Of a stretch of DNA of 64,000 nucleotides, positions 1 to 7,589 are shown piece after piece; the stretch's first letter is position 1, and every line of letters begins with the position of its first letter. The stretch is taken from positions 1,488,001 to 1,552,000 of the forward strand of contig NZ_CP081153.1 of the NCBI RefSeq assembly GCF_025140835.1, written 5' to 3'. The position numbers were made by a program, and so were the translations under genes. Source of the stretch: Aliiroseovarius sp. M344. Its GTDB lineage: Bacteria; Pseudomonadota; Alphaproteobacteria; Rhodobacterales; Rhodobacteraceae. The notes under the pieces were generated by a model, which was not told where the DNA came from, made no database searches, and saw only the letters and a list, made by a program, of their open reading frames with translations.

Positions 1-2
1 AA

Positions 3-1181
3 GCCTACGAGAATATGTTCCATCCCAAGCACTCCAATGCGGAGTTGGTGAAAGCTCTAGGACAGCACGATAACAGGATCGTTAAGCAGTACTCTGTCTG
101 GTCAGTTATAGAAAACGTCCGGCTAGGCATCAGCGACTTGGGGATTCCCTTCGCCAATCTCGAGAATGAGCCTTCGAACGTGCAGGCCAAGATGCTGCAA
201 CTTGGAGCGGAGAAGATCGCTGACCTCAAGGAACGCCAAGAAGTCATACGGAAGGGTTCCTATCTGCCGACGGTTGAGGCGCGGGAAGGCCTCGCAAAGG
301 GCTTGCAGTCGGTTTACTACGACGGCTTAGAGGGTGTGACGCTGGACTGGTACGACATTGAAGGAAGCTTTCGCGTCCGTGAATTACTTGCCGAGCATTT
401 CGCCCGATATGGCTCCGACTGCGTGCCGTATGGCGACAAGGCGCTTGAACTATTCGAAGCGGACCAAACGCTGAAAAAGCGCCTGTATATCGGGGCCGAG
501 GGCACGTCTCTTTTTGGAAAGCTGAAGAAAAACGACCTTCGGGAGGGTACACTTGATATGTTCGGTGGCGACCTCGATCCTTTGACTGCCCGACTAATGG
601 AGGAACAAAAATTGACCATCGTGAACGTTCTTATGATGTGCGCATCACCGAAAGACGCAGGTGATCCGCTACGCTTGGATGAAGAGGCCCGCGACCTCAA
701 AGAACAGATCAGACTTGTCGATAAGCCTAAGCAAGACATTATTGTGACGACCGCTTGGGCGGTCAGGACCGATCAAGTGCAAATGGAAGTCATGAACAAC
801 GCACCGGACATCCTACATTTCAGCGGCCATGGAGCCACTGGGTTTCTTTGTTTTGAAGACAGGAACGGTAACGTCGCAGCCGTATCAGCGGCTGCAGTCG
901 AAGGCCTGATTAAGCTCAGCGACAGTATTGAGTGCCTCATATTGAACGCCTGCTTCTCGGAGAGCATCGCAACGCAAGTAAAAGATCACCTAAAAGCAGT
1001 GATTGGCTGTTCAGTAAAGATTGGCGACGCCGCCGCCATTGCATTCACGAGAGCCTTCTATCGCGCGTTGCGACATGGCCACCCCTATCGCCGTGCTTTC
1101 GATTTTGCGTTGAACGAGTTGCAGCTAAATGGAATGGAGAATGAAGCGAAAAAGTATATGTTCGTCGTTGGCAACGCTTAA
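3..1181 (+). CDS. CHAT-domain (caspase-like) protein, 5' end probably outside window
   Basis: The C-terminal half matches the CHAT peptidase fold of the caspase/gingipain clan: a strand leading into SGHG with the candidate catalytic His (about residue 272 counted from the ATG at 15), then LILNACFSES with the candidate nucleophile Cys (about 313). The lead-in MMCASPKDAGDPLRLDEEAR resembles the usual entry to CHAT domains associated with effector modules. The roughly 195 N-terminal residues are helical and HEAT-like (for example ELVKALGQHDNRIVKQY) and I do not recognise a named family. The frame stays open from the ATG at 15 to the window edge, so this may be the end of a longer protein. CHAT proteins act as inducible proteases in several anti-phage and cell-death systems. 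The nearby restriction genes make a defence role plausible, but no partner sensor is visible here. Confidence 0.75.
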   Translation, partial: AYENMFHPKHSNAELVKALGQHDNRIVKQYSVWSVIENVRLGISDLGIPFANLENEPSNVQAKMLQLGAEKIADLKERQEVIRKGSYLPTVEAREGLAKGLQSVYYDGLEGVTLDWYDIEGSFRVRELLAEHFARYGSDCVPYGDKALELFEADQTLKKRLYIGAEGTSLFGKLKKNDLREGTLDMFGGDLDPLTARLMEEQKLTIVNVLMMCASPKDAGDPLRLDEEARDLKEQIRLVDKPKQDIIVTTAWAVRTDQVQMEVMNNAPDILHFSGHGATGFLCFEDRNGNVAAVSAAAVEGLIKLSDSIECLILNACFSESIATQVKDHLKAVIGCSVKIGDAAAIAFTRAFYRALRHGHPYRRAFDFALNELQLNGMENEAKKYMFVVGNA

Positions 1182-1395
1182 CGAGTGATTGGTATGGGTT
1201 ACGCCAACAACAGCCTCTTGAAGTTGGTCATTTCAACACAAGCCAGAAAGGCCGCTCTGGTTGTTTGGGAAAACTGCATTCGCACCCGCAGAGAATGTCC
1301 GGTTTCCGCCCGACGTGCTGATCAAGCATGACCGCTTCGGGCTACCTTCGGAAATTCTCTGTGACCTGCATGGAAGCCCGCTCTGGCTCTAGCCG

Positions 1396-1965
1396 TCACT
1401 TGTTAAATACACTCATATGCCCGCGTTGCCTTGCAGCGGCTTTCCAGTGCCTCTTGCGAATACCCTCCGGTTCCAGATGAGTGTATTTGCCACCAGAGAA
1501 CTTAGGCCAGTCGAGAGCCAAGCCGATCTTCACCATCTCCGCGCTTAAATCCCGACCGTCCGATAGATAACACGTCGCAACAACTCGATCATAAGAGATG
1601 TCTGGCTCAATTTCTGCGGTGATAACTTGACCCTTGCAAAGTTGAACCAGTTCCCATTTGGCTTTCTTGCCCCACGGGTGTTCCAGTTCGGGCGCGTCAA
1701 TACCGGCCAGTCGCAATCTCACTTTGCCGATCTGGATTGTGTCTCCGTCGATGACATAGCACTTGCCCGTGAGTGTAGTCTCGTAAGCTGGACTTGGGGC
1801 TGCGGTTGGTTTTTCAACAGGCTGCAGTGGAACGACATTTCTATTGGTGCGTCGACTTGCAGCGCGAGGGGAAATGTAACCATCAGTCGCTCGCGGTGAC
1901 GGTGCACTTGCTCGTCCCCGACTTGAACGGTTTCGAAAAAGAACGCGAATGATCAGTCTAAGCAA
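1396..1965 (-). CDS. Staphylococcal nuclease-like (SNase) protein
   Basis: This is a thermonuclease-fold protein that would cleave DNA or RNA with Ca2+. The C-terminal 120 residues contain the SNase signature VIDGDTIQIG...LRLAGIDAPE. The residues matching the catalytic set are D75, R85, D90, E93 and R127 (in SYDRVVA), so the active site looks intact. The first 65 residues are basic and Ser/Pro/Thr-rich after a short hydrophobic start (LRLIIRVLF), which suggests a linker or membrane or export anchor rather than a folded domain. The gene stands alone, convergent with the CHAT gene. About 210 bp lie between them in which I see no gene. SNase homologues are common single cargo genes on proteobacterial islands. 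The start is uncertain because no strong ribosome-binding site is visible. Confidence 0.85.
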   Translation of the reverse strand: MLRLIIRVLFRNRSSRGRASAPSPRATDGYISPRAASRRTNRNVVPLQPVEKPTAAPSPAYETTLTGKCYVIDGDTIQIGKVRLRLAGIDAPELEHPWGKKAKWELVQLCKGQVITAEIEPDISYDRVVATCYLSDGRDLSAEMVKIGLALDWPKFSGGKYTHLEPEGIRKRHWKAAARQRGHMSVFNK

Positions 1966-2131
1966 TGTGATATTCTCAAGATTGCGGTATCGAAATCCTA
2001 ATCACCTTAACGGAGAGCGAAAATAACTAAAGCGCGATCTGTAATTCTGCTAATTCGGCAGCAATACGTCGACTATGGCGAACACTGAAAAAGACGAGAG
2101 ATTGGTTGGCTGGAGCCGAAAACGCAAATGC

Positions 2132-2545
2132 TCACATGTATGTGCGCCCAACTTCAAACAGCACCGACGCCTGCTCAATCATCTCCGGCCCCTTATCGCG
2201 CGCGCCAAACCTGCTGACCGGATGATGCCGATGCCGCACCTCGGTCCACAAATCCAGAACGTCATCACTTCCAGACAGCCACGCTTCACGCTCCTGAATG
2301 TTGAGGATAGCAGGCATACGATGATGGATGCTTTCAATATCAGCATTGGGCGCGCGGGTCATCTTTGTGCAGGTAAACAGATCGTTCCAAGGGGACGTCA
2401 ACCCAGCCGCCCAGAGCGTCGCTTCGTTTCCGCCGGACAAGATTACATGGGTCTGTTTCTGACCTTTTTTACCTGCCCGCTCAGTATAACCACACCGCCA
2501 AGGAGATTGGTGAAAACTGATCAACAGATACTCCATCAGGGGCAT
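2132..2545 (-). pseudogene. Fragment of SRAP (HMCES/YedK-like SOS-associated peptidase) gene
   Basis: The C-terminal half has features of the SRAP family, which crosslinks to abasic sites in single-stranded DNA: ALWAAGL-like TLWAAGLTSP, then TKMTRAPNADIESIHHRMPAIL, which matches the conserved T..A......IH.RMP.IL block with the active-site His. The family's N-terminal Met-Cys-Gly-Arg start, whose Cys2 makes the DNA-protein crosslink, is absent. The family is normally about 200-240 residues and only 137 are open here. The region that should read as GFYEW appears as GYTER. I therefore read this as a decayed remnant. An intact start could not be found in the 150 bp upstream in any frame. The call is based on a short set of motifs and is tentative. 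Confidence 0.45.
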
Positions 2546-2789
2546 TCATGTGAAATGTATGGATAACCATTGCCGCGACTTGTCTCTAAACAAGTCCGGT
2601 CAACTCCTTTCGACGATGCACGCACGATAGAAACGCAACTGCGTCAAAAAAATTTCGGTGTGTCACAGGAGACTTAGTCCCCCGCGAATCCAACTAACAC
2701 AGGCGGTTAGGACAGTTCATGTCACCACTACGTCACCAACCCATAACGACATATAAAAGATTGGATTTTCAGGGGCTTGACGGAATCTT

Positions 2790-3554
2790 TTGGCCTTCAT
2801 AGGCGGGGTGCACTGCGACCAAGCCCAGAAAGGAATCTTGCTTGACCATCCACCTCCAGACCGATGCCACCCAACTCGCGACAGCCAATCAGTTGACCTT
2901 ACGCCAGACTGTAGGCTCGCCCTCGCGGTTAACTCCAAGCACCGCGAAGTGCAGCGCCTAGGGCGCACCGCTAAGGAAATCGCTGCGGAGATCGGTGAGG
3001 CACTGATCAAGGTGAAACAGAAGTTGGCCCATGGGGAGTTTGGACCTTGGTGTGATGCTAACCTGACCTTCTCCAAGCACACCCGCGCTCGTTACATCAA
3101 GGTGGCTGAAATCAAAAGTATCACGCATGCTACTTTCCGACGGGCCGAAAGCATCAACGAGGTGCTGGACTACAAGTCCAAACCTGAACCCCCGAAGCAA
3201 ACCCGAGCGGCTACCCTCGACGATCTCCGAAAGGTGGAGAAGCTACGGGCTGTCCTCGACGACCCCGCGACACCCGACGGCATTCGGTCCAACGCGAAGG
3301 CGCAACTGGACAAGATCGAACGGGAAGTGGGTGCCGTTGAGCCGCAACCGAAAGCCAAGCCCAGCCCAAAACAACCTACCGGACAGTCCCCTCGACATGC
3401 TGTGCGCCTAAGGGCGTGTGCAGTCCTCGATAGGGTCGCACCTAACCTAGTTGGAAACCCACGCTCGATGATCATCAGCGCACTTATGATTGCCTATGGT
3501 GATACCCCTGAGAAAATCGAAGAACTCCTCGAAGCCCTGAAAGGAACAAAATGA
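2790..3554 (+). CDS. DUF3102-family protein (start uncertain, possible frameshift)
   Basis: Residues from about 43 on (RLALAVNSKHREVQRLGRTA then IGEALIKVKQKLAHGEFGPW) match the DUF3102 pattern: an alpha-helical N-terminal module, the K...HGEW-type centre and an R.RYIKVAE helix. Such proteins are typical of phages, plasmids and islands; their role is not established, though some resemble ParB- or KorB-like DNA-binding proteins. The C-terminus has a Pro/Lys-rich linker and a helical tail. The reading frame can only begin at TTG 2790, and its first 40 residues look non-native. A better start is TTG 2842 with AAAGGA seven bases upstream, but that lies in another frame that stops at 2959. Joining the two frames near 2890-2915 would give a natural-looking N-terminus (MTIHLQTDATQLATANQ), so a frameshift is suspected. 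Confidence 0.55.
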   Translation: MAFIGGVHCDQAQKGILLDHPPPDRCHPTRDSQSVDLTPDCRLALAVNSKHREVQRLGRTAKEIAAEIGEALIKVKQKLAHGEFGPWCDANLTFSKHTRARYIKVAEIKSITHATFRRAESINEVLDYKSKPEPPKQTRAATLDDLRKVEKLRAVLDDPATPDGIRSNAKAQLDKIEREVGAVEPQPKAKPSPKQPTGQSPRHAVRLRACAVLDRVAPNLVGNPRSMIISALMIAYGDTPEKIEELLEALKGTK

Positions 3555-3802
3555 ACACCATATTGATGAAGTTCATAGATGGGGGCGGTTTTATTTTCGC
3601 CGCAAAAATCTGACACTCAGAGATATATAGAGCGGCCCGCAAAATCCCCCCGTGGGGCACCCCTAACACAATGTTTGCTCCATTTGCGGGAAAACTCCAA
3701 TAGTGTATAAAAATCAATTGGATGACTGTTGTATCTCCACCGCAGATGTATTGTCCGGACGAGGCACCATGCCCGCGTTCACATCATCGAAAGGAACACC
3801 TT

Positions 3803-3967
3803 ATGATCATCCTAGACATCCGCCTCGGTCGCTTCTCTGTCCTCGTTCAGCGTGAACCCGATTGGCGCAACCCGACGGTGTTTCGAGAAAAGCCGGGGGA
3901 GATTACCGTTGATATACCTTATACTCGCATCTTTCTCACAAACTACCGCCGCTGTGCACGGGTGTAA
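3803..3967 (+). CDS. Small hypothetical protein (54 aa)
   Basis: An ATG preceded by AAGGAA at 3791-3796 (six-base spacing) opens a 54-residue frame, MIILDIRLGRFSVLVQREPD at its start, ending 75 bp before the recombinase gene. I recognise no family. The protein has no obvious membrane segment or zinc motif. It lies in an otherwise gene-free 490-bp stretch between the DUF3102 gene and the serine recombinase; the rest of that stretch (3555-3802) shows a short GC hairpin near 3646-3658 (CCCCCCGTGGGG) and nothing else I can name. The call rests only on the ribosome-binding site and the open frame. Confidence 0.35.
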   Translation: MIILDIRLGRFSVLVQREPDWRNPTVFREKPGEITVDIPYTRIFLTNYRRCARV

Positions 3968-4042
3968 CAGCCACAACCAACGTTGACATTTGCAACGGTC
4001 CGATGGTATTCCCCTAGTGAACCATTCAGCAGGGGCTTTTCT

Positions 4043-4708
4043 ATGAAGCAGTATGTCGTTTATCGAAGAGTTAGTACCGAGGAACAGGGTAGGTCTGGTT
4101 TGGGTCTGGATGCGCAACGTCGTGACATCGCAATTTTTTTGGAGAACTTCTCAGAGGCGCCCTACGAGGTGATAGGCGAGTTTGAGGACCACCTAAGCGG
4201 AAAGCACGATGACAGACCACAACTATCAAAGGCCTTGGAACTGGTACGCAGCACAGGGGCTGAGTTACTTGTAGCGAAACTGGACCGTCTAAGCCGTAAG
4301 GTCTCCTTCATCGCCACCCTAATGGATGACACTAAGGTGAAGCTTAAAGTCGCCTCCATGCCCCAAGCAGACAAGTTCCAGCTTCACATATACGCGGCTC
4401 TGGCAGAGCAGGAGAGAGAGTTCATCTCTGCGCGTACTAAAGCAGCGCTTGCTGAGGCCAAAGCTAGAGGCGTCAAGCTGGGTGGCCTACGGGACAAGAC
4501 GATGAAGCGGAACGATGCCGTTCAAGCCAACGCGAAGGCGCGAGCAGAGAAGGTTGCCAAGACCATACTACCTCTCAGGGCTGGAGGAGCGTCCCTGAGG
4601 GCCATTGCTGATGCATTGAACTCATCTGGGGTTCTGACGGCCCGAGGCGGCAAGTGGCAGCCCTCGCAGGTCTCACGCGTCTTAGATCGTCTCGAAGCTG
4701 CCTCCTAA
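4043..4708 (+). CDS. Small serine recombinase (resolvase/invertase family)
   Basis: This is a site-specific recombinase that cuts and rejoins DNA through a phosphoserine link. The N-terminus YVVYRRVSTEEQGRSGLGLD contains the catalytic Ser of the Y.R.S.. motif (about residue 10). LLVAKLDRLSR near residue 80 and a long E helix around residues 125-145 follow, then a C-terminal Hin-type helix-turn-helix (RAGGASLRAIADALNSSGVL, about residues 180-200). At 221 residues it has the normal size for the resolvase/invertase group. The ATG at 4043 is chosen because AGGGGC lies seven bases upstream; an in-frame upstream start at 3983 lacks a ribosome-binding site. It lies about 210 bp ahead of hsdM in the same direction. 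No flanking inverted repeats were seen that would make it an inverter of hsdS. Confidence 0.9.
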   Translation: MKQYVVYRRVSTEEQGRSGLGLDAQRRDIAIFLENFSEAPYEVIGEFEDHLSGKHDDRPQLSKALELVRSTGAELLVAKLDRLSRKVSFIATLMDDTKVKLKVASMPQADKFQLHIYAALAEQEREFISARTKAALAEAKARGVKLGGLRDKTMKRNDAVQANAKARAEKVAKTILPLRAGGASLRAIADALNSSGVLTARGGKWQPSQVSRVLDRLEAAS

Positions 4709-4922
4709 GTTGCTCTTATACCTCAGAATGCCTGAACACGGCTGAGGGCGTGTTTGATCTGTCAGGAATTGCGGCGTTTTAAGAGGCTCCTTTAATCACC
4801 AAGTGTTTGCGCGCTCCACATGATTTCAGCGGCGTGCATTATGAGGCAATCCACCCAAGTTAAACCGTTGATCTTTCCTGCCTCTGGTGGAACATTCAAC
4901 TTTGAGCAGCAAAGAGTGTGAC

Positions 4923-6371
4923 ATGTACGAAAACGCCTTCAACAGCATCGAAAAAGCCCTTCGCGCAGAAGAGGGGATTGCCAACGAGCTGGACTATGTT
5001 GAACAGACATCATGGGTTTTGTTCCTGAAGTATCTTCACGACCTTGAAGGCGAACGGCGGGACCGTGCCGAACTGGATGGCGACGACTACACGCCGATCA
5101 TCGACGGTCAGTATCGTTGGGACCAGTGGGCAGCCCCAAAGGTGAATGGCGAGTTTGACCACAATACTGCGCGTATCGGCGACGACCTTGTGGCTTTTGT
5201 GGATGGTGAGCTTTTCCCATACCTTGCCTCGTTCCGGCAATCGGCAACCAGCGCCAGCACCATCGAATACAAGATCGGAGAAGTCTTTACCGAACTGCGC
5301 AACAAGTTTCGGTCAGGCTATATCCTCAGGGACGTGCTGGGAACCATTGACGGGCTGGCCTTCAACACCCAAGACCAGCGCCACGAACTGTCACAGCTTT
5401 ATGAAACCCGCATCCGGCGTATGGGCAATGCAGGGCGCAACGGGGGTGAATACTATACCCCGCGTCCGCTTATCCGGGCCATGATCAAGGTCACAGACCC
5501 ACAGATAGGCGAAACGATCTATGATGGTGCTGTCGGCTCGGCAGGCTTCCTGTGCGAAGCGTTTGAATACATGCGCGGCGATAATCTGTCGGCATCCGAT
5601 TGGCAGACCCTGCAAACCAAAACCCTCTATGGACAGGAAAAGAAGGGCCTCGCCTATATCATCGGCATCATGAACATGGTCCTGCACGGGATCGAAACGC
5701 CGAACCTAGTCCATTCCAATTCCCTTAATGAAAACGTGATGGATATTCAGGAAAAGGACCGTCACGATATCATACTTGCGAACCCTCCGTTTGGGGGTGG
5801 TGAACGGAAAGAGGTGCAACAGAACTTCCCCATCCGCACGGGTGAAACCGCATACCTGTTCCTGCAACACTTCATCCGCAAACTTCGGGCGGGTGGGCGC
5901 GGGGCGGTGGTGATCAAAAACACCTTCCTGTCCAACACCGACAATGCCAGCGTGGCCTTGCGTAAAGAGCTTTTGGAAAACTGCAACCTGAATACCATCC
6001 TTGATTGCCCGCAAGGGACGTTTCAGGGGGCAGGGGTCAAGACTGTGGTGCTGTTCTTTGAAAAGGGCGCACCCACGCGGGACATCTGGGTCTATCAACT
6101 GGACCCCGGCAGGTCGCTGGGCAAAACCAACCCGCTGAATGATGCTGATCTGGCAGAGTTCGTGGAATTGCAGGCGACCAAAGCCGACAGCCCGAAAAGC
6201 TGGACCATCAACAAAGGTGATCTGGACGAGGATACCTTTGACCTATCCGTCAAGAACCCCAATACACCAGAAGAGGCCCCATTGCGGACCCCGGAAGAGA
6301 TCATTGCCGATATGCTGACGCGGGATGCTGAGACAGCGAAAATCCTCGAAGATATTCGGGGGATGCTGTGA
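4923..6371 (+). CDS. hsdM: Type I restriction-modification system, DNA methyltransferase subunit HsdM
   Basis: HsdM transfers a methyl group from SAM to adenine N6 at the site chosen by HsdS. The N-terminal helical HsdM_N region (MYENAFNSIEKALRAEEGIA) is followed by the SAM-binding motif YDGAVGSAGFLCEAF (near residue 200) and the catalytic NPPF at about 287-290 (ILANPPFGGGERKEV). The remaining region GAGVKTVVLFFEKG is typical of the family. The ATG at 4923 is preferred because family members begin close to this point; an in-frame GTG lies at 4887. The stop codon overlaps the GTG start of hsdS, so the two are translationally coupled. The 210 bp upstream should hold the operon promoter, but I could not fix its position. 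Confidence 0.95.
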   Translation: MYENAFNSIEKALRAEEGIANELDYVEQTSWVLFLKYLHDLEGERRDRAELDGDDYTPIIDGQYRWDQWAAPKVNGEFDHNTARIGDDLVAFVDGELFPYLASFRQSATSASTIEYKIGEVFTELRNKFRSGYILRDVLGTIDGLAFNTQDQRHELSQLYETRIRRMGNAGRNGGEYYTPRPLIRAMIKVTDPQIGETIYDGAVGSAGFLCEAFEYMRGDNLSASDWQTLQTKTLYGQEKKGLAYIIGIMNMVLHGIETPNLVHSNSLNENVMDIQEKDRHDIILANPPFGGGERKEVQQNFPIRTGETAYLFLQHFIRKLRAGGRGAVVIKNTFLSNTDNASVALRKELLENCNLNTILDCPQGTFQGAGVKTVVLFFEKGAPTRDIWVYQLDPGRSLGKTNPLNDADLAEFVELQATKADSPKSWTINKGDLDEDTFDLSVKNPNTPEEAPLRTPEEIIADMLTRDAETAKILEDIRGML

Positions 6372-7516
6372 AGGATACCGCAGTTTTCGGCTGGCCATCG
6401 AGACCACTTGGCGATCTAGTCGATGTGCTAGACCGTATGAGAAAACCAATTACCAAGAAGGACAGGAAGGCTGGCCAATACCCATACTATGGAGCAACTG
6501 GCGTTCTTGATCACGTCGATGGATACATCTTCGATGAACCACTGGTTCTGATTGGCGAAGATGGCGCGAAGTGGGAAGCGGGTGCAAACTCAGCCTTCGC
6601 CATTGAGGGCAAGACGTGGGTCAACAACCACGCTCATGTGATCCGCCCGCATAGAGATCAGGTTCTGGATGACTGGTTGATCTACTATTTGAACGGTGCG
6701 GACCTCATGCCGTTCATATCAGGGATGACCGTTCCTAAGCTCAATCAAGGTCGTCTCCGAGAAATCCCCATCCCCCTCCCGCCACTCGAAGAACAAAAGC
6801 GAATTGTTGCGGTTCTGGACGAGGCCTTCGAGGGCCTGACCCGCGCCCGCGCCCACGCCGAAGCCAACCTCCAAAACGCGCGGGAGTTGTTCGAGAGCAT
6901 CAAGGCAGATGAACTTGCATACTCAGGGTCGGACCGAGAGGAGGTCATTCTTTCAGAGGTTGCGGATATCACGTCTGGTCTCATTGATCCCCGCGAGGAC
7001 GCATTTGCCGACATGCTCCACCTTGGCGCAGGGAACATGATCACGGGAACAGACGAACTCATCGACGTAAAGACAGCCCGCGAGGAAAAGTTGAAGTCCG
7101 GGAAATATCTCTTTGACGAAACGACCATCCTTTATAGCAAGATCAGGCCCTACCTGAGAAAGGTTGCCAGACCCGACTTCCAAGGGCTTTGCAGCGCAGA
7201 CGTTTACCCTTTGACGCCGAAACCTGACAGGTTGGACAGGGATTTTCTGTTCCATCTGCTCCTAGGGCATGATTTCACAGAGTACGCGATCAGTGGCTCA
7301 GATCGAGCGGGTATGCCAAAAGTAAACCGGAACCATATGTTCGCATATCGTTTCGAACTTCCGCCCGTAGAGGCACAGAGGCGCATCGTCAAAGTAATCG
7401 ATGAAGCACATAATTCGTGCAGCGCTCTGGTCAAACTGGCCAACAAAAAGCTCCAAGACCTCGACGACCTCCGCCAATCCCTTTTGCAAAAAGCCTTCGC
7501 GGGCGAATTGACATGA
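6368..7516 (+). CDS. hsdS: Type I restriction-modification system, specificity subunit HsdS
   Basis: HsdS recognises the DNA target and docks two HsdM and two HsdR subunits. The 382-residue protein has the classic duplicated layout: a target-recognition domain starting at WPSRPLGDLVDVLDR, a conserved helix (IPLPPLEEQKRIVAVLDEAF, about residues 137-156) followed by the alpha-helical spacer, a second recognition domain beginning near SEVADITSGL, and a second helix (LPPVEAQRRIVKVIDEAHNS) leading to the C-terminal LLQKAFAGELT tail found in many HsdS proteins. Both recognition domains look intact. The start is GTG, overlapping the hsdM stop by three bases. There is only one hsdS copy here and no partial second copy for recombinational switching. 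Confidence 0.95.
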   Translation: MKDTAVFGWPSRPLGDLVDVLDRMRKPITKKDRKAGQYPYYGATGVLDHVDGYIFDEPLVLIGEDGAKWEAGANSAFAIEGKTWVNNHAHVIRPHRDQVLDDWLIYYLNGADLMPFISGMTVPKLNQGRLREIPIPLPPLEEQKRIVAVLDEAFEGLTRARAHAEANLQNARELFESIKADELAYSGSDREEVILSEVADITSGLIDPREDAFADMLHLGAGNMITGTDELIDVKTAREEKLKSGKYLFDETTILYSKIRPYLRKVARPDFQGLCSADVYPLTPKPDRLDRDFLFHLLLGHDFTEYAISGSDRAGMPKVNRNHMFAYRFELPPVEAQRRIVKVIDEAHNSCSALVKLANKKLQDLDDLRQSLLQKAFAGELT

Positions 7517-7589
7517 CAGTTTTTAGAATGCGCATCTTATCGGAAAACCGGCTCCGACTTTTCGGGATGCGCTTGAGCGAGTTATCCTG

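Noticed and set aside
4043..7516. Recombinase-driven inversion switching of hsdS
   Set aside because: Only one hsdS copy is present and no inverted repeats pair the recombinase with hsdS. The recombinase may simply belong to the island.
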